Assembly (NCBI GenBank): GCA_022825385.1
Contig: JAJDWX010000028.1
Coordinates: 1-54,583 of the forward strand
Length of the DNA: 54,583 nucleotides
Direction of reading: 5' to 3'
From: Rhodothermales bacterium
GTDB lineage: Bacteria > Bacteroidota > Rhodothermia > Rhodothermales > VXPQ01
Shown here: positions 1-7,633 of the stretch, piece after piece
Position numbering within the stretch: the first letter of the stretch is position 1
Layout of the letters: every line of letters begins with the position of its first letter
The notes under the pieces: model-generated
The model's database searches: none
The model's input: the letters and a program-made list of their open reading frames with translations, nothing else
What the model was told of the DNA's origin: nothing
Translations under genes and position numbers: made by a program

Positions 1-1
1 T

Positions 2-187
2 CCGGCGGACGAGCGCGTACTGGTTCATCCGGGTACGCTGTCGAACGTGGAAAACGGATATGGCCTGGTGGTTGGAGGGTACAATGAAGAAGCCACGCTA
101 TACCCCTCCAGCAGAGCCGTCGCCGACACCCCGTTCTTCGACTACATACAGCGAGGCGGGGGCGATTACTGCCTGGGAACGCTATGA
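2..187 (+). CDS. C-terminal end of a DUF4249-like lipoprotein (partial)
   Basis: The reading frame is open from the left edge of the window to a TGA at 185-187, so only the last 61 codons of the gene are present. The peptide is nearly the same as the C-terminal end of the interrupted lipoprotein at 2119-2391 (NVENGYGLVVGG core, ending DYCLGTL). This shows that it is the tail of a tandem paralog. DUF4249-type lipoproteins sit in the outer membrane of Bacteroidota and are often near TonB receptors; their exact role is not known. The family assignment is inferred from the lipoprotein N-terminus of the neighbouring copy and the typical NVENGYG motif. Confidence 0.6.
   Translation, partial: PADERVLVHPGTLSNVENGYGLVVGGYNEEATLYPSSRAVADTPFFDYIQRGGGDYCLGTL
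8..187 (+). repeat. Direct repeat, copy 1 (paralogous lipoprotein 3' end)
   Basis: This stretch aligns without gaps to 2212-2391 with roughly 90% identity by eye, and weaker similarity continues about 25 bases past the stop codon. The differences are partly synonymous. It is the shared 3' end of two tandem paralogs. Confidence 0.85.
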
Positions 188-347
188 GGACTGGAAGGAG
201 GCAGGCAGCGTTTGATGCCGTGTTTCGGGAGATTATCCAGCGGTGCGGCGGGCATAGATGAAAAAATGAGGGAAGCCCTTGCATTTTGTTCGGGACGTAT
301 GTATCATTTTCCTTATGGGTTTTTTCCGTATGCAATGGAGTGCCTGA

Positions 348-870
348 ATGCGCAGATATTCTTTGTATGCCGTTTTATTGTTACTTTTTTTGAGCCTTGC
401 CGCTTGCGAGGAGGATGTGGCGCCGCCGACCGGCGTGGACGAGCCCTTTTCGCTGTACGGTGTTTTTAATCCCCGGTTGCCTATGCAGGCGGTGCTTGTG
501 GGCCCTGTGGAAGACCTGCTTTTCCCGGAAACGAGGGCGCCGCTTGACGCGGTCGTCACCTCAACCGACTTGGGCAATGGGAAAACCTATGTATGGCAGG
601 ATTCGGTCTCAGCGAACGCTACGGGGCAATTGGATCATATCTTCGTCGCTGATTTTTTTCCAGCGTATGGCAGTCGCCATCGGATGGATGTAATGCGATC
701 CGATGGGGAGCATACCTTCGTAGAAGTAGAGGTGCCCGGGGAGACACGCATTGAGGATAGCGATGCGGGTACACGAGATATACATGTGCGTATTCTGGGA
801 CTCGACGATGCGGATTTTGTTTTGCCGCGCATAGAAACCATGTATAGTGTTGCGTTTGGGATTTATACGG
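348..870 (+). pseudogene. DUF4249-like lipoprotein, N-terminal part, interrupted by an IS
   Basis: The ORF starts at ATG 348 with a clear lipoprotein signal peptide: basic MRR, a leucine-rich core, then a LAAC lipobox with Cys 20. It continues for about 174 codons of plausible mature protein (acidic linker, then a beta-rich domain with the LYGVFNPR segment). After about 870 the frame runs into insertion-sequence DNA and stops at 1040. The matching C-terminal end appears at 2119-2391, beyond the element. Together the parts would give about 265 residues, plausible for a short DUF4249-like protein. The exact break point is uncertain because no clear target duplication is seen. Confidence 0.65.
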
Positions 871-875
871 AAAAC

Positions 876-904
876 TTGACATTGTTGTTTTTTCTCCTTA
901 TATT
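876..904 (+). promoter_or_regulatory. Sigma-70-like promoter of the transposase
   Basis: TTGACA at 876-881 and TATATT at 899-904 are separated by exactly 17 bases, a near-consensus sigma-70 promoter. It lies 33 bases ahead of the transposase ATG. The layout differs from the usual Bacteroidota promoter (TTTG / TAnnTTTG), which fits a mobile element. Not shown experimentally. Confidence 0.55.
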
Positions 905-936
905 AAGGGCAGTTAATCGAGGAAAACGAGGACATC

Positions 937-1893
937 ATGCCCAGACCCAAAGCCCCAGGACAATCGAAGCGCAAAGGCATCTCCCTGAAGAGGCTTGCCG
1001 ACCTGTTTCCCAACGAAAAATCCGCCCGTCGATGGTTTGAAGCCCGCATCTGGCCGAACGGACGGTGCTGCCCCCGCTGCCAGGGAACGCGCACGAGGGA
1101 AGTGCCCAACGAAAAGCCCATGCCTTACTGGTGCACGGACTGCCGCAAGTACTTTTCCGTCAAGATCGGGACGGTCATGCAGTGCTCGAAACTGTCTTAT
1201 CGGGACTGGATTTACGCGATTTACCTGCACATAACCAGTTTGAAGGGCGTATCCAGCATGAAACTGCACCGCGATCTTGAGATGCGGCAGGATACGGCCT
1301 GGTTTCTGTTGCAGCGGATCCGCAAGGCGTTCGACGACGGTGAAAACGAGGATATTAACGACCTGTTCGGCGGTCCTGTCGAGGTAGACGAATCGTACTT
1401 CGGCGGCAAGGAAAAGAACCGGCGCAACTCCGAAAAGACTTTCAACCGGGGTACGCAGGGCAAGTTTGCGGTTGTCGGTATCAAAGACCGCAAGACGGGC
1501 AAAATCAGGGCGCAGGTCGTACGCGAAACGACAACGGCTGTCTTGCAGGAGTTTGTTTTGGACAACACGAAAGAGGGCGCGACCGTGTACACGGACGAGA
1601 ACGCCGCCTACAAAGGCTTAAAATTCGTATTCAAGCACGAGACGGTGAAACATTCCGTAGCGGAGTATGTCAGAGAACAAGCGCACATTAACGGTATGGA
1701 GTCGTTCTGGGCTGTTCTTAAGCGGGCCATGAACGGCGTGTACCACCAGTATAGCGGGAAACACCTGCATCGCTACGTGGCGGACTTCGCGGGTCGGCAC
1801 GACATCCGCCGTTTCGACACGATGGCGCAAATGTCTTACATCGCCGTAGGCATGGTCGGCAAACGCCTGCGGTACAAAACGCTGATAGCATGA
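937..1893 (+). CDS. IS1595-family transposase
   Basis: The 318-residue protein catalyses movement of the insertion sequence. The N-terminus has a zinc ribbon with CPRC at 45-48 and CTDC at 66-69. The ISXO2-like DDE domain follows. D151 lies in VDESYFGGKEK, the second acidic residue is D220 in VYTDENAAY, and E255 lies in INGMESFW, followed by LKRAMNGVYH. The order and spacing match intact IS1595-family transposases of about 300-330 residues. The start ATG at 937 follows a purine-rich GAGGA stretch. The stop TGA overlaps the start of the passenger ORF (ATGA), suggesting translational coupling. The gene appears complete even though the element around it looks damaged. Confidence 0.88.
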   Translation: MPRPKAPGQSKRKGISLKRLADLFPNEKSARRWFEARIWPNGRCCPRCQGTRTREVPNEKPMPYWCTDCRKYFSVKIGTVMQCSKLSYRDWIYAIYLHITSLKGVSSMKLHRDLEMRQDTAWFLLQRIRKAFDDGENEDINDLFGGPVEVDESYFGGKEKNRRNSEKTFNRGTQGKFAVVGIKDRKTGKIRAQVVRETTTAVLQEFVLDNTKEGATVYTDENAAYKGLKFVFKHETVKHSVAEYVREQAHINGMESFWAVLKRAMNGVYHQYSGKHLHRYVADFAGRHDIRRFDTMAQMSYIAVGMVGKRLRYKTLIA

Positions 1894-2118
1894 CGGAAAC
1901 AGTGAAAGATAGCGAAGTTCTTGCCAACGTCAATGTACATCTCCAGTTGTGCAGAGATCGTTATGACGAAAATGAAGCCAGGAATAATAACTTTACTGCA
2001 AGAGCAATGCAAATCACCTTGTTTGGAGCAACGCTATTTGCAATATCGTCTACACTGGCAGGCTCTACATATTCACAATGTCTAATCTGGGGAATAGTTG
2101 GATGCGTCATTGCATTGG
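1890..2118 (+). pseudogene. Truncated IS passenger gene, predicted small membrane protein
   Basis: The ORF begins with an ATGA overlap on the transposase stop. It encodes a soluble, charged N-terminal part followed by two hydrophobic stretches around residues 41-58 and 62-75, likely membrane segments. From about 2119 the frame enters lipoprotein sequence in the wrong phase and continues to 2420 without homology. The native 3' end is therefore missing. IS1595-family elements are known to carry passenger genes, but this protein is not recognised. Base composition is lower in GC than the chromosomal genes around it. Confidence 0.5.
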
Positions 2119-2391
2119 AACCCGGATCGGGATGGTTTGGCCTTGTTGGACATGGAATTGGAGGTCACGATCGGGAATGCGGACTGGGACCCGCCGGGAG
2201 GCGATTTTTCAGACGAACGCGTACTGGTTCACCCGGGTACGCTGTCGAACGTGGAAAACGGATATGGCCTGGTGGTTGGGGGATACAACGAGGAAACCGT
2301 GTTATACCCCTCTTTCAGGGCAGTCGCCGACACCCCGTTCTTCGACTACATACAGCGAGGCGGGGGCGATTACTGCCTGGGAACGCTATGA
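2119..2391 (+). pseudogene. DUF4249-like lipoprotein, C-terminal part beyond the IS
   Basis: From about 2119 the frame that stops at TGA 2389-2391 encodes about 90 residues matching the C-terminus of the paralog at 2-187 (HPGTLSNVENGYGLVVGG, ending DYCLGTL). It continues the lipoprotein begun at 348. It has no convincing start of its own; the TTG at 2098 lies in IS sequence. It is therefore read as the orphaned 3' half of the disrupted gene. Confidence 0.6.
2212..2391 (+). repeat. Direct repeat, copy 2 (paralogous lipoprotein 3' end)
   Basis: Partner of the repeat at 8-187: same length, no gaps, about 90% identity by eye. Similarity fades within about 25 bases after the stop codon, where the ATPase-Toprim module begins. 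This suggests that the module replaced or was inserted into the original downstream flank. Confidence 0.85.
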
Positions 2392-2416
2392 GGATGTGGA
2401 GGGGGCAGACAACGCC

Positions 2417-2983
2417 TTAGTACCCCAGCCGCTTGAACTCTTCACAGGCAGCTACCAGCGACGGAGGAGCAGGCTGTCTCAGATTGTTATTGCGACACAT
2501 CCTGGTCAGCGCCTCAACGCGTAATTGTAAATCTTCCGAAGATATGGACTTGGGATAATTCTTTCTCGTTTCGTCCACCGTTTCTCCCTTAAAATAGGCA
2601 AGCCACGTCTCGATATTCCATGTCGGCGCGAGCAGGGCTATCTTTTCGCTATTCTTCTTCAGGGACACATTTTTACTTTTGCACGACTTGTCCAAAGAAT
2701 GCAGACGGGCTTCCGCTCCCTGTTTATCGCCATCGATTATGACAATAAGGCGCAGGTCGCTTTGCTTCTTGCAGCCGATGCGGTACAGTTGCAATTCGTC
2801 GGGATATCTTTGCCGCACCGCGTTGTCGGCGGAGCCCAGCACAGATCGGCTCACGTTCCTGATCTCGACGAAACGCCGTTCTTGTCGTCTGCTCCACCTG
2901 AGATATTCTCGGAGAAATGTCCTGGCGAATTGTTCATGCTGGTCGTCTTCGCATAGTATGACGACCCGTACATCTCGACTCAT
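2417..2983 (-). CDS. Toprim-like (DUF4276/RloB-type) protein, candidate defence effector
   Basis: This 188-residue protein is coupled to an ATPase upstream. The start chosen is ATG 2983, which overlaps the ATPase stop (ATGA) and has a GAGGGTGGGAG ribosome site just upstream; a start 9 bases earlier is possible. Visible Toprim-like features are a strand ending in an acidic residue near the N-terminus (E12 in ILCEDD) and an IIDGD motif with D84 and D86 followed by KQG. Toprim folds bind Mg2+ and act in nucleases, primases and topoisomerases. Small Toprim proteins paired with RecF/SMC-like ATPases occur in OLD-, PARIS- and RloAB-type anti-phage modules. Which subtype this is cannot be settled by eye. 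The gene converges on the broken lipoprotein. Confidence 0.6.
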   Translation of the reverse strand: MSRDVRVVILCEDDQHEQFARTFLREYLRWSRRQERRFVEIRNVSRSVLGSADNAVRQRYPDELQLYRIGCKKQSDLRLIVIIDGDKQGAEARLHSLDKSCKSKNVSLKKNSEKIALLAPTWNIETWLAYFKGETVDETRKNYPKSISSEDLQLRVEALTRMCRNNNLRQPAPPSLVAACEEFKRLGY

Positions 2984-4122
2984 TGCTCCCACCCTCTCGC
3001 CACCAATTCCGACAATCTGAGGGAGTTGTTCTCGGCAAGACCGCTTTTAATTTCGTCTGCGACTCTTCCCGCCCTGGTCGCTCCCGAATTTTCACGCGTC
3101 ATAAGAACCCCGCTCTTTATCCCGATGCAATCGATGTATTCCGGATGATGCGAGCAAATGACTGCCTGATGCAGCGATTTGCCGCATATATCTTCTATAT
3201 TTATTAGCCAAGGCTGGATTTCGGCAAGCGCCACGTAGTTGTCGGGCTCGTCGAGAAAGAGGGTATACCCATTGCCCGCCGCAAAGCAGGTGAGGGCGTA
3301 AAGGGCGCTGAGCGTACGCTGACCATCCGACACCTCGTCGAATCGAAGCTCATACGGCGCATCGCCGCCTTCGCGAAACGCCATCATAAGCGCCCTGGTA
3401 TCCCGCCCCACCTTCTCCAGGCGAATTCTCTGGAACCCGTCAATAACGTTTCGCATAGCGTCCGTGTACTCCTCAACGAGGTCGGGACGCTCCTGGGACA
3501 TATGGCGATACCAGCCAGAGAAATTTCGTCCGTCCCGGTACAGCATTTCGTCTTCCGTCGCCGATTCCGGCTCGAACCTCTTCGGATATAACCCGCACAC
3601 GATCACTTTACGCATGAAATCCAGAAACCGCGAAAGGCGCTGATTGTCCGGGCGTTTAGCCACGCGCGCCAGCGCCGATTCCGTCCAGTCCGCACCAAAA
3701 CGGGGCCCCTCGGAAGCGTCATCTCGATACAATTGCACCTCCCCCTTCGCGAAACTGAACAGATTGTCCCCATTTGCAGTCAAATTTTCGTCGATACGGG
3801 CGCGTTGTTTGTCTCTTGCGTGCTCGGCCTCAACGCGATAAACGTACGTATCGCTCCCCAACTCCACCTCGATCTCGAACACCTGGGTATCGCGGGATTG
3901 CCAGCGAGTGAGGGTTTCTGTCGGAAAAACGAAGGCGTCGGTTACTTTCGCCGTACCCTTCAGAAGCTCCCGCAAAGCCAGGACGATATCCAGAATGGCC
4001 GTCTTGCCGGCTCCGTTGCGACCGAGCAACAGCGTGATCGGGTCCAGCTCCACTTCGAGATTCACAAAACACTTGTAGTTGTCAACGTATAGCCGCTTGA
4101 TCATCTGCGCCTCTGTTTGCAT
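2980..4122 (-). CDS. AAA/ABC-type ATPase (AAA_21, RecF/SMC-like), candidate defence sensor
   Basis: The 380-residue ATPase has Walker A GRNGAGKT (34-41), an ABC-like signature around SDGQRT (265-270), Walker B LFLDEPD (288-294) and an H-loop at SHHPEY (324-329). No coiled-coil hook or zinc finger is visible, which argues against RecF/RecN/Rad50 housekeeping roles. Such single-chain AAA_21 proteins partner with Toprim or nuclease effectors in abortive-infection systems, and a Toprim-like gene follows with a 4-base overlap. A second possible start is ATG 4104 (MIKRLYVDNY), which fits family N-termini equally well. The pair lies beside an IS and a broken gene, a typical accessory setting. A defence role is inferred. 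Confidence 0.7.
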   Translation of the reverse strand: MQTEAQMIKRLYVDNYKCFVNLEVELDPITLLLGRNGAGKTAILDIVLALRELLKGTAKVTDAFVFPTETLTRWQSRDTQVFEIEVELGSDTYVYRVEAEHARDKQRARIDENLTANGDNLFSFAKGEVQLYRDDASEGPRFGADWTESALARVAKRPDNQRLSRFLDFMRKVIVCGLYPKRFEPESATEDEMLYRDGRNFSGWYRHMSQERPDLVEEYTDAMRNVIDGFQRIRLEKVGRDTRALMMAFREGGDAPYELRFDEVSDGQRTLSALYALTCFAAGNGYTLFLDEPDNYVALAEIQPWLINIEDICGKSLHQAVICSHHPEYIDCIGIKSGVLMTRENSGATRAGRVADEIKSGLAENNSLRLSELVARGWEQ

Positions 4123-4249
4123 TGTCGTAGCGGTACCATATACCGCATCTTGTGCACAGCGGTTTCCCTTTCAGGAACGCCCGGCTCGCGCGCGCCCGAC
4201 GAAGACGGCGTCACGGCAACATCAAGCCGGGATATTCGTTCGATGTCGT

Positions 4250-5224
4250 ATGCGTGTTTCTCTGATGCGGCCTTTCTTCCTTGCGGCAATCCTTGCCCTC
4301 GCCCACGCGGCGACGGCCCAGCCCGGCCCGCCCACCACCTTTTCCTTCCTGCGGATCGCTCCTTCTGCGCGCGCCGCCTCCATGGCCGGCGCCTTCTCCG
4401 CCGTATACGACGAAGACGTGAGCGCCTTCTTCTATAACCCCGCCCTGCTGAACCCGGAGATGCACCGTACGCTTTCCGTAACGTACCTGAACCACCTTGG
4501 AGGCATTCATGCAGGGTTCGTATCGCATGCCCGGCATTGGGAGCGCGTGGGTACGCTGGGAGCGGGACTGCGCTACGTAACCTGGGGAAGCACCGACGGA
4601 TACGACGCCGAGGGCAATGCCACGGAACCCTTCGGCGCAAACGACGCGGCGCTCACGGCGTCCTGGGCGCGCAACCACGACGACCGCCTTCGCTACGGCG
4701 CCAATCTCCATGCAGCTTTTTCGAGCGTCGAAGCGGCCAGCGCCTCCGCCTTCGCGGCCGACGTCGGCGTGCTCTACCATATCTCCAAACGACAACTGGT
4801 CCTGAGCGCCTCCATGCACCACATAGGCTTCGTCGCGGATGCGCTCGGCCCGTCCGGCGACGCATTGCCCCTCGATGTGCGCGTGGGGGTTTCCAAACGC
4901 TTTCGATACCTGCCGCTGCTCGTGTCCCTCTCGGGCTACAACCTGAACCGGATCGGCGAAGAAAGCGACGGGCGAAGCGCGGTTTCGGGGGCGCTGCGCC
5001 ATATGGCCATAGGATGGGAATTCTTTTTCGGGGACGCCTTCCGCCTGCGCCTCGGATACAACCACCGGCAACACCAGGACCTGAAAATCAAAAACCGCCT
5101 GGACCTTGCCGGCGTGGGCGTAGGGTGCGGCCTCCGGGTGGCAACCTTCCGCTTCGACTACGCCTTCAACTCATGGTCTACGCTGGGCGGACTGCACCAG
5201 ATCACCATACGCACGGGCGTCTGA
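4250..5224 (+). CDS. porQ: Type IX secretion system protein PorQ-like
   Basis: The start chosen is ATG 4250, which gives a signal peptide (RPFFLAAILALAHAATAQ) and 324 residues. The mature protein begins with TTFSFLRIAPSARAASMAGA, the FL...SAR..ALGG-like opening of the PorV/PorQ outer-membrane family. It continues as amphipathic beta strands with the typical FYNPALL motif. PorQ takes part in type IX secretion, in the attachment of cargo at the cell surface. The longer ORF upstream of 4250 overlaps the divergent ATPase start and is not used. No other T9SS genes are in the window, so the assignment rests on family features. An ATG at 4265 is an alternative start. Confidence 0.75.
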   Translation: MRVSLMRPFFLAAILALAHAATAQPGPPTTFSFLRIAPSARAASMAGAFSAVYDEDVSAFFYNPALLNPEMHRTLSVTYLNHLGGIHAGFVSHARHWERVGTLGAGLRYVTWGSTDGYDAEGNATEPFGANDAALTASWARNHDDRLRYGANLHAAFSSVEAASASAFAADVGVLYHISKRQLVLSASMHHIGFVADALGPSGDALPLDVRVGVSKRFRYLPLLVSLSGYNLNRIGEESDGRSAVSGALRHMAIGWEFFFGDAFRLRLGYNHRQHQDLKIKNRLDLAGVGVGCGLRVATFRFDYAFNSWSTLGGLHQITIRTGV

Positions 5225-5240
5225 GGCCTGCTGCGCCTCC

Positions 5241-6188
5241 TTACAAGGCCAGAGCCTCTTTGCGTTTTTTCGAAAGCGCTTCCTGCGACAGGCGCTGTTT
5301 CCTGAAATAAATAAGCGTGGTTTCAAGGGTGCCGTGCCGCATGCGCGCCCGAACCTCCTTGACGTCCATGCCCGCATTCAGCCAGATAAGCGGCGCGGTG
5401 TGCGTAAGGCTATGCGGGCTGACGCCGCTGCGTTTCAGGTTGGCCGCTTCGAGAAGCCCGTTAATCCGGCTACGCACGGAGCGCGTATTCAGGCGTTGGC
5501 CGTTCGAACGATGGCCATGCGACACGAATAACGGCTGTTCGGGCGCGCCAGGCGGACGGGCGTCGAGGTACGCGTGTATTTTTTCGACGACCGGCGGGTC
5601 CAGCGGCGCCCGCCGATCCTTGCCTGCGCGCCCCTTGCCCTGCACCCGCAAAAACCATCCCAGCAAGGTGTGTTCGACGTCCCGCACGTCGGCCCGGATC
5701 ATTTCGATTTCGCTGAGCCCGGCGTACAGCATCAGATACGCCATCGCCTCGTCCCGCTTTCCAAGCAACGTGGTGTCGTCCAGCGCGCACAACAGTTCCG
5801 CGACGTCCGCCTCCGTAAGCACTTCCCGGGAATGCGTGGACGGGCGGCGGCTCCCCCGCACGGCCCGCGCCGGGTTCTCGTCCATGAGCCCGATGGAAAC
5901 CAGATACTTGCAGAACTGCCGCAGCGCGGTCAGATAGGTGGATACGGACGCTTCGCTCAACGAACGCGCCGCCACGAGATGGGTCTTGTAGGCCTCGACC
6001 CCTTCCTCCGAAAAGAAAAACGCGTCGGGCTGCACGGCGCACCACCGCTCGAATTCGTTGAGCGCCCTGCGGTAGGTGCCCACCGTATCGGCGCTTTTTT
6101 CCCGGAGATACTCCCGCTCGAAATCCTGCAAGCGCTTTGCAAGTTCGTTCGGCGCGAGTTTAAGCGGTGCGATCTGCGGCGAATCCAT
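5241..6188 (-). CDS. Tyrosine recombinase-like protein with non-canonical active site
   Basis: The 315-residue protein has a SAM-like N-terminal core-binding domain (about 14-105) and a C-terminal phage-integrase domain (about 120-300), the XerC/XerD layout. The lysine turn is present (VQGKGRAGK), as are H285 in MRHGTLETT and the nucleophile candidate Y294. Two catalytic arginines are missing. The usual GLR motif reads GLS at 157-159, and the usual HxLRH reads HSLTH at 259-263. Family knowledge says both arginines activate the scissile phosphate, so the protein may be inactive, structural or use another geometry. It converges on porQ. It is not called XerD because of these losses. Confidence 0.72.
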   Translation of the reverse strand: MDSPQIAPLKLAPNELAKRLQDFEREYLREKSADTVGTYRRALNEFERWCAVQPDAFFFSEEGVEAYKTHLVAARSLSEASVSTYLTALRQFCKYLVSIGLMDENPARAVRGSRRPSTHSREVLTEADVAELLCALDDTTLLGKRDEAMAYLMLYAGLSEIEMIRADVRDVEHTLLGWFLRVQGKGRAGKDRRAPLDPPVVEKIHAYLDARPPGAPEQPLFVSHGHRSNGQRLNTRSVRSRINGLLEAANLKRSGVSPHSLTHTAPLIWLNAGMDVKEVRARMRHGTLETTLIYFRKQRLSQEALSKKRKEALAL

Positions 6189-6292
6189 TATTGCCCATGA
6201 CGAAATATCCTGTGAAATATGCTACGATACCCCACAAAATAACCATCCGACAGATTAAGTACAATAACGGAATTATGAAATTGTGAATACGA

Positions 6293-7588
6293 TCAGGGGC
6301 CGACGCCCATGGATTCCACGATCCCGACGAACCGGGTCAAAAACGACGATCCCATGGCCCCGTCGATAATGCGGTGATCGTAGGAAAGGGACAGCCAGGC
6401 CATGCTCCGCACCGCAATCACATCGCCGAGTTTGGGGTCCTCGATCACCACGGGACGCTTCTGAATGCGCCCGACGGCAAGGATAGCGACCTGCGGCTGG
6501 TTGATGATGGGCGTTCCCTTGAGCCCCCCGATGGGACCGATATTCGTGATCGTGAAGGTGCCCCCTTGCAGATCGTCGGGATGGAGCCGCTTGTTGCGCG
6601 CCCGGTCCGCCACGTCCGCCACAGACCGCGCCAGGTCGGCGAACGACTGCCGCCCCGCATTGCGAATAACCGGCGCAACCAGCCCCGTCTTGCCCACCGC
6701 CACGGCGATATTGATATGAAAATCGTCCCGCAACACGATCTCGTCTCCGCTTACGGACGCATTCAGGACCGGATGCTCGCGGAGCGCTTCGATGGCCGCG
6801 TGCACGAAAAACGGGGTATAGGTCAATTTGGCCCCCTCCCGCTTCAGGAACGCCTCTTTCTCCCGCTGAATGAAGGAGACCAGGTTTGTCATGTCCACTT
6901 CCGCAAAGGACGTAACATGGGGCGACGTCGCCTTCGAGCGCACCATGTGCTCCGCAATGATCTGCCGGGTGCGATCCATTTTGACGACCCGCGTTTCGGG
7001 GCCTTCGGCAGACTCCACAGCGTGCGGCTCCGGAAATCCGGCGCCCTCCGCAGGACGGCCGGCCACATATTCCAGCACATCCTTCTTCGTAACCCGGCCT
7101 TCCCTGCCGGATCCCGCAATGGATTCGAGTTCCGCGTCGCTTACGCCTTCCTGCCCGGCGATGGAGCGCACGAGCGGGGAGAAGAACGACTCGTTCGCGG
7201 CCTGCTTCGGCGCGGCGGCCTCCGACGGAGCGAACGCAGCCTCTTCGGTGATGCGAGCGGGAGGCGGCTCCGGGGCCGAAGGCGGCGGCTCAGGCGGCTG
7301 CGGCGCTTCGCGCACAGGTTCGGGCGCAGGAACCGCCGCCTCCTCGTCCTTGTCCGCGATCACGGCGAGCACCGTGCCCACGTCCACCGTCTCGCCCTCT
7401 TCCACCAGAATTTCGACCACGACGCCCCCGGCGGGGGACGGCACGTCGGTGTCCACCTTGTCGGTGCCTATTTCAAGCAGCGTTTCGTCCTGCTCGATGC
7501 GTTCTCCGGGCTTCTTGTGCCACTCGACCACCGTGCCCTCGGTGATGCTCTCGCCCATTTGGGGCATGGTGATTTCATGCCTGGCCAT
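6293..7588 (-). CDS. 2-oxoacid dehydrogenase E2, dihydrolipoamide acyltransferase
   Basis: The 431-residue protein transfers acyl groups from the E1 thiamine enzyme to CoA in a 2-oxoacid dehydrogenase complex. Domains in order: a lipoyl domain (1-80) with lipoylation at K44 in EIGTDKVDT; a Pro/Glu/Ala linker (81-133); an E1/E3-binding domain (about 137-175); and the catalytic chloramphenicol-acetyltransferase-like domain with H405 and D409 in DHRIIDGA. It could serve pyruvate, 2-oxoglutarate or branched-chain substrates; the sequence visible here does not decide. E1 and E3 genes are not in the window. It stands downstream of hppA on the same strand with a 45-base gap. Confidence 0.88.
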   Translation of the reverse strand: MARHEITMPQMGESITEGTVVEWHKKPGERIEQDETLLEIGTDKVDTDVPSPAGGVVVEILVEEGETVDVGTVLAVIADKDEEAAVPAPEPVREAPQPPEPPPSAPEPPPARITEEAAFAPSEAAAPKQAANESFFSPLVRSIAGQEGVSDAELESIAGSGREGRVTKKDVLEYVAGRPAEGAGFPEPHAVESAEGPETRVVKMDRTRQIIAEHMVRSKATSPHVTSFAEVDMTNLVSFIQREKEAFLKREGAKLTYTPFFVHAAIEALREHPVLNASVSGDEIVLRDDFHINIAVAVGKTGLVAPVIRNAGRQSFADLARSVADVADRARNKRLHPDDLQGGTFTITNIGPIGGLKGTPIINQPQVAILAVGRIQKRPVVIEDPKLGDVIAVRSMAWLSLSYDHRIIDGAMGSSFLTRFVGIVESMGVGP

Positions 7589-7633
7589 ATTCGCTTTGCG
7601 ATGGTTGGAAAAACGGGAAGGCGCAAGTGCATA

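Larger units (their letters stand above)
871..2118 (+). mobile_element. IS1595-family insertion sequence with truncated passenger gene
   Basis: The element carries an ISXO2-like transposase (937-1893) and a coupled passenger ORF from 1890. It separates the two halves of a lipoprotein gene. The left boundary is placed just upstream of a strong promoter at 876-904. The right boundary is placed where lipoprotein sequence resumes. No matching terminal inverted repeats or 8-bp target duplication could be found. The passenger frame also runs straight into lipoprotein sequence without a stop of its own. Both points suggest that the right end was deleted. Boundaries are approximate. Confidence 0.6.
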
